The notes below the pieces were generated by a model. The model had not been told where the DNA came from and did not search any database. It saw only the letters and a list, made by a program, of their open reading frames with translations. A program made the position numbers and the translations under genes. Shown in pieces: positions 37,383 through 44,786 of a stretch of DNA of 64,000 nt (position 1 is its first letter; every line of letters starts with the position of its first letter). The stretch covers positions 124,001 through 188,000 of the forward strand of contig CAMBEC010000003.1 of assembly GCA_945865485.1 (NCBI GenBank). The letters run 5' to 3'. The DNA comes from Rickettsia typhi. Lineage in GTDB: Bacteria > Pseudomonadota > Alphaproteobacteria > Rickettsiales > Rickettsiaceae.

Positions 37383-38006
37383 TTACCTAACAGTAAAATT
37401 AAAGTACTTGTCGGGAAATGGTTCTGTTTTTAAAGTAAAGTGCCACCATTCTTGAGGAATGCCTATGAATCCATATTTTTCCATTATATTTTTTAGAAAA
37501 ATACGATTTCGTATAGCTTGCTTAGATACTTCGACACTTGATGTGTATGATTTTTTCCCAAAGAAATCAAAATCAGTTCCCATGTCTAGGGCTACGTTAG
37601 TATTCTTATCTATGATAGTTAAATCAACAGTTGACCCACGACTATGCGAACTATGTCCTGGTGCAATAAATCCAATTTTAAAAAGTTCTGCTTTTTTATA
37701 GTCAGGGTAATATTTTACCTTAATATCTTGATTATCGGGTACTTTTTCCCACGAAAGAAAATAATCTACAGCCTTAGTTGGTCTATAAGCGTCCCAAACT
37801 AATAAACCTAAGTCTTTAGCTTCAAGTTCTTGCTGAATTTGATTGAGGGCCTCTACAGCCTCTTTAGTTAAGATTGCTACTGACGCTTCATAACCTGGGA
37901 CAATAGTACCAGTAAAATTATCATTAGTTGCATATTTTATATTTTGAACAATAGTGGGGCAGGCGCAGCTAAGATATACAAATCCATAAGGTAAATCATC
38001 TGACAT
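37383..38006 (-). CDS. D-alanyl-D-alanine dipeptidase (VanX/DdpX type)
   Basis: Zinc dipeptidase that cleaves D-Ala-D-Ala, 207 aa. The family residues are visible: R75 in D-A-Y-R-P-T, the zinc ligands H121 and D128 in S-S-H-S-R-G-S-T-V-D, and the catalytic Glu186 with zinc ligand His189 in E-W-W-H-F. The mid-protein G-T-D-F-D-F-F segment is also shared with VanX. Here a role in reusing D-Ala from peptidoglycan is more likely than glycopeptide resistance, because no vanH or vanA lies nearby. The gene begins five bases after rpe, so flhB-rpe-vanX form one transcript. Confidence 0.9.
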   Translation of the reverse strand: MSDDLPYGFVYLSCACPTIVQNIKYATNDNFTGTIVPGYEASVAILTKEAVEALNQIQQELEAKDLGLLVWDAYRPTKAVDYFLSWEKVPDNQDIKVKYYPDYKKAELFKIGFIAPGHSSHSRGSTVDLTIIDKNTNVALDMGTDFDFFGKKSYTSSVEVSKQAIRNRIFLKNIMEKYGFIGIPQEWWHFTLKTEPFPDKYFNFTVR

Positions 38007-38011
38007 TATAT

Positions 38012-38647
38012 TTATTTTTTTAAGTTATTTATTCGCTCTTTATAATTACCGGTAAAAATATAATTACCGGAAATCAGCATGTTAGCCCCAGCTTGTGTGC
38101 ATAAACTTCCAGTTTCATCATTAATGCCACCATCTACAGCCAGAATAATGTCGGTTCCTTTAATGATAGAAGAAATAGCTGATATTTTCTTCAGCTGATT
38201 TGGCATAAATTTTTGCCCCCCAAAACCAGGATTAACAGTCATCACAAGAATTAAGTCAATTTTATCTATAATAAATTCAAATACATTAATTGAGGTGGTT
38301 GGTAGAAGAGATATACCAGCCTTTATACCATAAGACTTTATTTGAGAAATAGTTCTGTCAAGGTGAATGGTTGCTTCAGGATGAATTGTTATTATGTCAG
38401 CCCCGGCTTCAACATAGGTTTGAATCCATTTCTCTGGGTGATCAATCATTAAATGCACATCAAAAGGTTTAGCTGTATGCTTCTTTAATGCTTTGATTAC
38501 ATCTGGGCCAAAAGTTAGATTGGGCACAAAATGACCATCCATAACGTCAATGTGAATCATATCTGCACCAGCATCTTCTAAAGCTACTATTTCAGCTCTT
38601 AAATTGCAAAAATCAGCCGAAAGTATCGATGGCGATATCAGTATCAT
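38012..38647 (-). CDS. rpe: Ribulose-phosphate 3-epimerase
   Basis: Interconverts ribulose 5-phosphate and xylulose 5-phosphate in the non-oxidative pentose phosphate pathway. TIM-barrel marks are M-D-G-H-F-V-P-N, F-D-V-H-L-M-I, H-P-E-A, M-T-V-N-P-G-F-G-G-Q-K-F and the phosphate-binding V-D-G-G-I-N. The length of 211 aa is usual. It is flanked within a few bases by flhB and vanX. Confidence 0.95.
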   Translation of the reverse strand: MILISPSILSADFCNLRAEIVALEDAGADMIHIDVMDGHFVPNLTFGPDVIKALKKHTAKPFDVHLMIDHPEKWIQTYVEAGADIITIHPEATIHLDRTISQIKSYGIKAGISLLPTTSINVFEFIIDKIDLILVMTVNPGFGGQKFMPNQLKKISAISSIIKGTDIILAVDGGINDETGSLCTQAGANMLISGNYIFTGNYKERINNLKK

Positions 38648-38650
38648 ATT

Positions 38651-39742
38651 TTATCTCTTCTTTTGTTTTGTTTTTTCTTCAAGTGACATAACGTATGAAA
38701 TAATCTTAGCAACCTCTTCAAAATGATCAATAGGTATTTCTTCGTCTATCTTTACATCCTTATACAGGGCTCTAGCAAGTGGTGGGTTTTCAACAATAGG
38801 TATGCTAGATTCTTTCGCTATCTCTTTGATAGTCTGCGCAATTAAGTCCAAACCTTTTGCAACACATACTGGTGCAAGTCCAGCTCCAGCTTCATATTTT
38901 AAAGCAATAGCGTAATGCTCAGGATTAGTTATAACGACAGTTGCTTGAGGTACAGTAAGCTTGATTCTTTTTTTAGCCTGACTACGCCTTAAACTACGCA
39001 GTTTTTGTTTTATTTCTGGGTTACCTTCAGATTGCTTATATTCGTCTTTGACCTCCTGTTTGGTCATTTTAAGCTCTGTATAGTGTTCGTAGCTTTGGTA
39101 AGCAAAATCAACTGAAGCGATTACAGCCATAATTATCGTAACCAGAATAAGAATATGTCTAACCATAGTCATCAGCTGATCTAGTATTCCTGCTACCGAA
39201 AGCTCTTGGTATTGACTGAGCTCTTTTACGTCTGCAAGGATAATTAGTAGAACAAATGCACCAACTAACGAAATTTTAAAAATACCTTTAATAAACTCAA
39301 CAAAGCTTTTCATCGAAAAAATTCGCTTAAAACCCTTCATTATAGATAGCTTAGACAGCTTGGGTTGAATGGTTTCACCGGTAAAGATAAACTCACCAGA
39401 CTGAAAATAAGAAGATACTAAAGCTGAAATTATTACCACAAGAAAAATTGGACTCAAGTATAGCAAGGTTTTTTTCATTACGGTTGGTAGTAATATATCA
39501 AGCATACCTTGATCCATAGGGATATTACCAGCATTCTCGACAAAAAATCTGAGCGTATTGCTCAGTGATAACATGATTTCTGGTATAACCCATATTGTGA
39601 TTAGTGTTAGAAGTAAAAACACAATAAAGCTAGTTACTTCTTTTGAGTTTACTACTTGGCCTTTTTTTACCGCGTCCTCGAGTTTCTTTCGACTCGGTTC
39701 CTCAGTTTTGGCATCTTTATCTTCTTCGTCTCCTTCGGCCAT
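38651..39742 (-). CDS. flhB: FlhB-family flagellar export switch protein
   Basis: Inner-membrane component of the flagellar type III export gate, 363 aa. The charged N-terminal tail (E-K-T-E-x-P-type, here A-K-T-E-E-P-S-R-K-K-L) is followed by four membrane helices and the linker P-K-L-S-K-L-S-I-M-K-G-F-K-R-I-F-S. The cytoplasmic domain carries the autocleavage site N-P-E-H at residues 273-276; the family norm is N-P-T-H. The K-x-Y-K-x-S-E-G-N-P-E-I-K linker and C-terminal D-L-I-A-x-x-I-K-E-I-A segment are also typical. It could instead serve a virulence-type export system (EscU/YscU). The presence of flbD in the same window favours the flagellar role. Confidence 0.9.
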   Translation of the reverse strand: MAEGDEEDKDAKTEEPSRKKLEDAVKKGQVVNSKEVTSFIVFLLLTLITIWVIPEIMLSLSNTLRFFVENAGNIPMDQGMLDILLPTVMKKTLLYLSPIFLVVIISALVSSYFQSGEFIFTGETIQPKLSKLSIMKGFKRIFSMKSFVEFIKGIFKISLVGAFVLLIILADVKELSQYQELSVAGILDQLMTMVRHILILVTIIMAVIASVDFAYQSYEHYTELKMTKQEVKDEYKQSEGNPEIKQKLRSLRRSQAKKRIKLTVPQATVVITNPEHYAIALKYEAGAGLAPVCVAKGLDLIAQTIKEIAKESSIPIVENPPLARALYKDVKIDEEIPIDHFEEVAKIISYVMSLEEKTKQKKR

Positions 39743-39765
39743 AGTTCAAGTAATACCAACTTGGT

Positions 39766-39803
39766 GTGTTTAAACAGCTTTAATGTGTTTAAACAGCTTT
39801 AAT
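39766..39803. repeat. 19-bp perfect tandem repeat between flhB and ybeY
   Basis: The unit GTGTTTAAACAGCTTTAAT occurs twice with no gap (39766-39784 and 39785-39803) in the 112-base divergent spacer, about 24 bases upstream of the flhB start. Each unit contains the palindrome GTTTAAAC. Paired identical sites near two divergent starts look like operators, but no regulator is known to me for this sequence. Confidence 0.75.
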
Positions 39804-39854
39804 ATTAATTGTAAAACGATTATAATAGATGAGTTATAGAAGAAAATCAAATTA

Positions 39855-40352
39855 ATGAACATTATTGTCGAGATTGCAAAAGAGCTAGATGAGTGGGATA
39901 ATTACCCAGAGATAGATGAACGTTTATTTTCTGAAATAGCTTCTATGGTTTTGTCTAGATATCAAAATTTTTCAGTAGTGAAAGAATTTGAGTTATCTAT
40001 TCTGTTGGCCGGTAATAAACAAATGCAATCCCTTAATGGTAAGTTCAGAAAAAAAGATAAAGCAACAAACGTATTATCTTTTCCTGATGTTGAAATAGAC
40101 TGGCGTAAAATAGTTGAATTTACACCAGATAATGACTATATGTATTTGGGTGATATAGCGTTCGGATATGAAGTAATTGCCCTAGAAGCTAAAAATAAAC
40201 TGATTAGTTTTCAAGATCATTTTAAACATTTAGTGATTCATGCTATACTGCACTTAATTGGATACGATCATATTAAAGATGACGATGCAGAAGCAATGGA
40301 ATCCATAGAAATAGAAATTTTGGAAGCCATTAGTATTAAATCCCCATATTGA
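39855..40352 (+). CDS. ybeY: Endoribonuclease YbeY
   Basis: Zinc-dependent endoribonuclease for 16S rRNA 3'-end maturation and ribosome quality control, 165 aa. The histidine motif H-A-I-L-H-L-I-G-Y-D-H is near residues 125-135, and the L-N-G-K-F-R-K-K-D-K-A-T-N-V-L-S-F-P stretch is the other family signature. tlyC follows 27 bases later, the usual alphaproteobacterial pair. Confidence 0.94.
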   Translation: MNIIVEIAKELDEWDNYPEIDERLFSEIASMVLSRYQNFSVVKEFELSILLAGNKQMQSLNGKFRKKDKATNVLSFPDVEIDWRKIVEFTPDNDYMYLGDIAFGYEVIALEAKNKLISFQDHFKHLVIHAILHLIGYDHIKDDDAEAMESIEIEILEAISIKSPY

Positions 40353-40379
40353 AAATAAAACCATTTAAATTACATATTT

Positions 40380-41252
40380 ATGCCCAAATCGTTAGATAAA
40401 GAAAGTCATTTGCCCCGAAAAAATTTAGCTAATAAAAAAACTTCAAAAATAAGGAATTTTTTTACAAATATTTTTATAAAAAAAGATAAGCGCAACCAAA
40501 TAAACGATTCAGCCAAAGATAATTACCCCTTTGGTACACAGTTAATAACTGGCCATGAAATAATCTCTAATTTAAAAGATTTTGCTGAAAAAACAGTAGA
40601 AGATATAATGATCCCGCGATCAGATATTGCCTCAATCAGTATTGACTCAAAATTAGAAGACTTATGTAAAGCAATTTTAGAGCATGGGCATACCAGGACT
40701 TTAATTTATAAAGGAGGTTTGGATAATATTTCAGGCTTTATCCATATAAAAGATTTGTTTGCGGTTATTGCTAGCTCTAAAAAAGTGAGCTTAAAGAAGT
40801 TGATAAGAAAACACATTATCTCTCCACATTCGATGAAGCTTATTGACTTGTTAGCTCAAATGCAGATAAATCGTACTCACATCGCTGTTGTAGTTGATGA
40901 GTATGGTGGTACTGATGGTTTAGTAACAATTGAAGATATAATTGAAGAAATTGTTGGTAGGATTGATGATGAGCATGATATAGATACTGATGAGGATAGT
41001 TATAAGATAATACGTCCAGGACTTATAGTTACCAGCGCAAGAGTGGAGATTGAAGATATAGAAGAGGCAATTGGTATTAAGCTTCGGCATGAAGATGAAG
41101 AGATTGACACAATTGGTGGATTAGTTATGGCAATTTCTGGTTGCGTTCCTGAAAAAGGTGAAATAATCATTATTAATGAAGATGTAGTAGCGGAAATCAT
41201 AGAAGCAACCCCGAGAACTATTAAACAAATAAAAATCACATATTCATCTTGA
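40380..41252 (+). CDS. tlyC: TlyC/CorC-family CBS-domain protein (hemolysin C homologue)
   Basis: 290-aa cytoplasmic protein with two CBS domains (residues about 70-130 and 135-190) and a C-terminal CorC/HlyC transporter-associated domain. Conserved segments are V-E-D-I-M-I-P-R-S-D-I, H-T-R-T-L-I-Y, V-V-D-E-Y-G-G-T-D-G-L-V-T-I-E-D-I-I-E-E-I-V-G split by the usual loop, and D-T-I-G-G-L-V. In Rickettsia the homologue is called hemolysin C and has been tied to membranolysis, but family membership also fits a Mg2+/Co2+ efflux accessory. The basic N-terminus (residues 1-45) is not conserved. Confidence 0.92.
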   Translation: MPKSLDKESHLPRKNLANKKTSKIRNFFTNIFIKKDKRNQINDSAKDNYPFGTQLITGHEIISNLKDFAEKTVEDIMIPRSDIASISIDSKLEDLCKAILEHGHTRTLIYKGGLDNISGFIHIKDLFAVIASSKKVSLKKLIRKHIISPHSMKLIDLLAQMQINRTHIAVVVDEYGGTDGLVTIEDIIEEIVGRIDDEHDIDTDEDSYKIIRPGLIVTSARVEIEDIEEAIGIKLRHEDEEIDTIGGLVMAISGCVPEKGEIIIINEDVVAEIIEATPRTIKQIKITYSS

Positions 41253-41253
41253 T

Positions 41254-42342
41254 ATGAAGATAGAAAATGTATACCTAGAGAGTTTCTCACTTGCTAGTTT
41301 TAGGAACTTGTCAGAGTTACTTTTAAATGTTTCAAATGGAGTAAATATTATCGTTGGTCCTAACGGTAGCGGAAAAACTAGTATATTAGAGTCTATTTCA
41401 TTGCTATCACCAGGTAAAGGGCTTAAAGCGGCTAACTTTGATGATATGTGCAAATACGGAGAAGATAGCTGGGAAACGCGTTTTAAATTAAATAGTAAGC
41501 TAGGAGCGGCGGAAATTATAACTAATTTTCGTATGCAGGAAAAAAGTAGAAAAATTTCTTATAATGGCTCTAAAATTTCAAGCACAGAATTAACAAATTT
41601 TTTAAATGTTATATGGGTTACACCTCAAATGGAGGGCATATTCTCCACGTCTCCTAGTATTAGAAGAAGATTTCTTGATAGAATAGTATATAATTTCGAC
41701 CCTAAGCATGCGAAGAGATTATCCAAATATGAGCATTATGTAAGAGAGCGTAATAAAGTTCTTGCTCAGCGAGGTTGGGAATCCGAAACATCTTGGCTTG
41801 GAGTGATTGAAGATAAAATAACCGAAGAAGCTATAGCCATTAACAATGCAAGGCAAGAAGCAATTGATCTTATGCAAAAATCTATTAATTGCTTAGCTAC
41901 AGATTTTCCTAAAGCAAACCTTAAACTTAGTAAGTTATTCTCAGAACAAAGAGACGAATTAAGTACGTCCGACTGTTATAAGGAAGAGTTGTTAAATAAT
42001 CGTGCAAAAGATTCTTACTTGGGTAGAGCTAGTTTTGGTATACATAGAAGCGATTTTGTTGTCACTCATCAGGTTAAGCAGAGATTAGCAAGGCTTTGTT
42101 CAACTGGAGAACAAAAAGCCTTGTTGATATCAATTATATTATCATCAATTGACTCTATTCTTAAAAGTACTAATTTTGTACCTATATTATTGTTAGATGA
42201 ACTGTTTGTGCATTTAGATGAAGAAAGAAGGGAGCAGCTTTCGGAGTATATTACATCCACTAAGTTGCAGACATTTATAACAACAACTGATATTATAGGC
42301 ATCGAGTATTTGGCGCTTAAATCAAATATTATTGAATTATAA
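41254..42342 (+). CDS. recF: DNA replication and repair protein RecF
   Basis: ABC-type ATPase that loads RecA at gaps. Walker A is G-P-N-G-S-G-K-T at residues 35-42, an R-R-R-F-L-D-R segment is typical, and the signature S-T-G-E-Q-K-A-L and Walker B L-L-L-D-E complete the head domain. Length 362 aa is normal. The start is one base after the tlyC stop, indicating coupling. Confidence 0.94.
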   Translation: MKIENVYLESFSLASFRNLSELLLNVSNGVNIIVGPNGSGKTSILESISLLSPGKGLKAANFDDMCKYGEDSWETRFKLNSKLGAAEIITNFRMQEKSRKISYNGSKISSTELTNFLNVIWVTPQMEGIFSTSPSIRRRFLDRIVYNFDPKHAKRLSKYEHYVRERNKVLAQRGWESETSWLGVIEDKITEEAIAINNARQEAIDLMQKSINCLATDFPKANLKLSKLFSEQRDELSTSDCYKEELLNNRAKDSYLGRASFGIHRSDFVVTHQVKQRLARLCSTGEQKALLISIILSSIDSILKSTNFVPILLLDELFVHLDEERREQLSEYITSTKLQTFITTTDIIGIEYLALKSNIIEL

Positions 42343-42414
42343 CTCTTCTATTAGAATTATGTGCTAGGCTCTATTAGTAATAAACCAGCAGGCTTGGCCC
42401 GTTAGAGAATTGAT

Positions 42415-43302
42415 ATGATAGAAAAAAAACCAGACTGGATTAGAGTTAAAGCTCCAATCTCTAAAGGGTATCAAGGTACTAAAAATTTAATTGATAGCCT
42501 AAAGCTTAACACTGTTTGCCAAGAAGCGGCATGTCCGAATATTGGAGAATGTTGGGAAAAAAAACATGTCACTGTGATGATACTTGGCTCGGTCTGCACT
42601 AGGGCTTGTGCTTTCTGTAATATTGCAACCGGAAGGCCAGATTTGCTAGATCCACACGAGCCAGAGAGATTAGCAGTTGCTATAGGTAAGCTTGGTCTTG
42701 AGCACGTCGTAATTACCTCTGTAGACAGAGATGATCTACCAGATGGAGGAGCAGGGCATTTTGCCGACTGCATCAAAGCAATTAGAAACTCAGCGCCCAA
42801 TACAACAATAGAAATATTAACTCCAGATTTTTTGAAAAAAGATGGTGCTCTTGAGACTGTAGTGGCCGCAATTCCAGATGTATATAATCACAACATAGAA
42901 ACAGTACCTTCATTGTATAAAGCGATCCGGCCTGGTGCCCGTTATTTTCATTCTCTTAACCTATTGCATAATGTAAAAAAACTAAATCCACAAATTTTTA
43001 CTAAATCTGGAATTATGGTCGGGCTTGGAGAAACTAATAATGAAGTGTTGCAGGTTATGGACGATCTCCGAGCTGCAGATGTTGATTTTATAACCATTGG
43101 CCAATATCTACAACCAACAAAAAAGCATGCGAAGGTGGATCGGTTTGTTACACCAGAAGAATTTAGCTATTTAGAAAGAGTAGCTAAGACTAAAGGTTTT
43201 CTTATGGTATCAGCTTCTCCTCTTACGCGTTCATCCTATCATGCTGGAGAAGACTTTAAGAAAATGCGTAATGCAAGAAATCAACTTCTAGGTGTTGCTT
43301 GA
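42415..43302 (+). CDS. lipA: Lipoyl synthase
   Basis: Radical-SAM enzyme inserting two sulfurs into octanoyl groups to make lipoyl cofactors for pyruvate and 2-oxoglutarate dehydrogenases. Both [4Fe-4S] sites are visible: the radical-SAM C-x3-C-x2-C at Cys61, Cys65 and Cys68, and the auxiliary-cluster cysteines 35, 40 and 46. G-E-T-N-N-E-V and Y-L-Q-P-T-K-K-H-A are conserved. The protein is 295 aa. The stop overlaps the start of the next gene in TGATG, coupling them. Confidence 0.96.
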   Translation: MIEKKPDWIRVKAPISKGYQGTKNLIDSLKLNTVCQEAACPNIGECWEKKHVTVMILGSVCTRACAFCNIATGRPDLLDPHEPERLAVAIGKLGLEHVVITSVDRDDLPDGGAGHFADCIKAIRNSAPNTTIEILTPDFLKKDGALETVVAAIPDVYNHNIETVPSLYKAIRPGARYFHSLNLLHNVKKLNPQIFTKSGIMVGLGETNNEVLQVMDDLRAADVDFITIGQYLQPTKKHAKVDRFVTPEEFSYLERVAKTKGFLMVSASPLTRSSYHAGEDFKKMRNARNQLLGVA

Positions 43303-43742
43303 TGCATTCTTTTAAAGAAACCAGATTAATAAATCATGACGCAGATCTTATAAGCACGATTGTTATGGATATTGATAAATACCCAGAGTTTTTACCTTGG
43401 TGCACCTCGGCTGTAATCTTATCAAAGAGTGAAGATATAATTACTGCAAAACTAGAAGTAAGCTTTAAAGGGATTTCTGAAAGTTATGTATCCAGGGTTG
43501 AAAAGGCACAAAATCACGGCGATTGCTTAATAACAGCTGAAGCAATTTCGGGACCTTTCCGTTATTTAAGGAATAGTTGGCATATAAAACAACTAAAAAA
43601 TGGCTCAGAAATAAACTTTTCTGTTGATTTTGAGTTTAAATCTACCATACTAGATATGGTTATTGGTTTGATCTTTTCTGTAGCGACTAAAAAAATGATT
43701 GCAGCATTTGAAGATCGTGCAAACAAACTCTCGCAAGTTTAG
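43302..43742 (+). CDS. RatA/Coq10-like START-domain protein
   Basis: Member of the SRPBCC (polyketide cyclase/START) superfamily, 146 aa. The D-I-D-K-Y-P-E-F-L-P-W-C motif near residues 26-38 is diagnostic of the RatA/COQ10 subfamily, and the C-terminal helix (F-S-V-A-T-K-K-M-I-A-A-F-E-D-R-A) closes the ligand cavity. Homologues bind ubiquinone or its isoprenoid tail; E. coli RatA was described as a ribosome-associated toxin, though that role is debated. The ATG at 43302 overlaps the lipA stop, as in other alphaproteobacteria. Confidence 0.9.
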   Translation: MHSFKETRLINHDADLISTIVMDIDKYPEFLPWCTSAVILSKSEDIITAKLEVSFKGISESYVSRVEKAQNHGDCLITAEAISGPFRYLRNSWHIKQLKNGSEINFSVDFEFKSTILDMVIGLIFSVATKKMIAAFEDRANKLSQV

Positions 43743-43880
43743 TGTGATTTTGTAGCCAGTATGCCAATAAAAAATTTCGATAGGGTGCTATTTTATTATT
43801 TAGTTGATGATAGGTGGTGCTAGAATCGGGAGTGTTAAATTACTTAACGAAGCAATAAACTTAATAAGGAGAAAATTATT

Positions 43881-44153
43881 ATGAACAAAGGAGATTTTGT
43901 ATCATACATCGCTAACAAACACAGCTGTACAAAAGCTGAGGCAGAAAGAGTTATAGATATGTTTACAAGTTCTGTAATTGGAGCTTTAGGCAAAGGGGAA
44001 GAAGTTTCGTTAGTTGGTTTTGGTAATTATAGTGTTACTAAAGTTGCAGCTAGAGCTGGTCGTAACCCAAGAACAGGTGAAGCAATTAAAATTGCCGCGT
44101 ATAAGCAGCCAAAGTTTAAAGCTGGCCAAAAGCTTAAAGACGCTTGTAACTAA
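43881..44153 (+). CDS. hup: HU-family histone-like DNA-binding protein
   Basis: 90-aa nucleoid protein. The family pattern is V-S-L-V-G-F-G-N-Y-S-V in the core, the G-R-N-P-R-T-G arm motif, and P-K-F-K-A-G-Q-K-L-K at the C-terminus. A strong ribosome site (AAGGAGA, 43866-43872) precedes the ATG. The coding region ends at a good factor-independent terminator. Which HU/IHF branch it belongs to is not clear. Confidence 0.94.
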   Translation: MNKGDFVSYIANKHSCTKAEAERVIDMFTSSVIGALGKGEEVSLVGFGNYSVTKVAARAGRNPRTGEAIKIAAYKQPKFKAGQKLKDACN

Positions 44154-44194
44154 AATTCCATTACCCTTCTTTAAAAGCGCATTTGCTTTGTAAC

Positions 44195-44228
44195 AAAAGC
44201 TAGCTGAGGTATTCAGTTAGCTTTTTTT
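44195..44228 (+). terminator. Factor-independent terminator after hup
   Basis: AAAAGCTAGCTGA is followed by a short loop and TCAGTTAGCTTTTTTT. The stem has about 13 pairs with one G-T wobble and runs directly into a U-tract of seven, the classic intrinsic terminator for the plus-strand hup transcript. Confidence 0.85.
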
Positions 44229-44375
44229 ATTTTATTTAATGCCAATAATTTTAGTGGATTGACTTCAAGCCTAATCCAAGGAACATTGTTGTATGGTTCT
44301 GTACTACATACAAGCACTTTAGTATGAGACAAAATACTGGTGAGAGTTACTATATCTTTTTTGTACATACACCCA

Positions 44376-44448
44376 GTCATACTGGTTTGAATTCTGTATC
44401 CCGTCCTTCTTTCCATCGCCTGAGATCTTGGAACAAATTCAGGATGAC
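44376..44448. repeat. Intergenic palindromic element 9
   Basis: Begins with GTCATACTGGTTTGAATTC and ends with GAACAAATTCAGGATGAC. These are an imperfect inverted pair with GTCAT/ATGAC ends. A GAGATC in the middle is shared with elements at 22285 and 33705. Confidence 0.65.
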
Positions 44449-44786
44449 TTTAAAAGACCCCAGTCTAGTTTACGATCTACTTTAGTTGCTAAGATCTTAG
44501 AATGAGGTAAATGTATCTTTAATCCTAAATTTTAAAACAATTTTTAGTTAAAAAATGCATATAGTTTTCTATTTCAATAAATCACCTCAAGGTCATTTAC
44601 CATAACAACTTTTTGAGCCCAACATAATTTTTACTAAAAATATTCTAAGTTTTTCATTAATTCTATCATTTGCTTCTTTAAATTTCTTAACTGTATAAAG
44701 CTTTGCAGTCAAATATATTGACAAATATTCATCAAAATTATATATTAAATATTTACACGAATAAAATTAACCTTTTGAGAAGGAAT

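Larger units (their letters stand above)
44154..44786. other. 633-base spacer between hup and the ankyrin-peptidase gene
   Basis: Holds the hup terminator (44195-44228), palindromic element 9 (44376-44448), and about 330 bases of plain AT-rich sequence before the ankyrin-peptidase gene. A minus-strand frame of 67 codons (44213-44416) ends inside the terminator stem and starts inside the repeat, so I treat it as chance or a decayed remnant. I see no RNA gene. Confidence 0.55.

Noticed and set aside
44213..44416. A 67-codon minus-strand frame between hup and the ankyrin-peptidase gene
   Set aside because: It begins inside a palindromic repeat and ends within the hup terminator stem, so most of its ends are made of non-coding elements. 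The middle part matches nothing I know.
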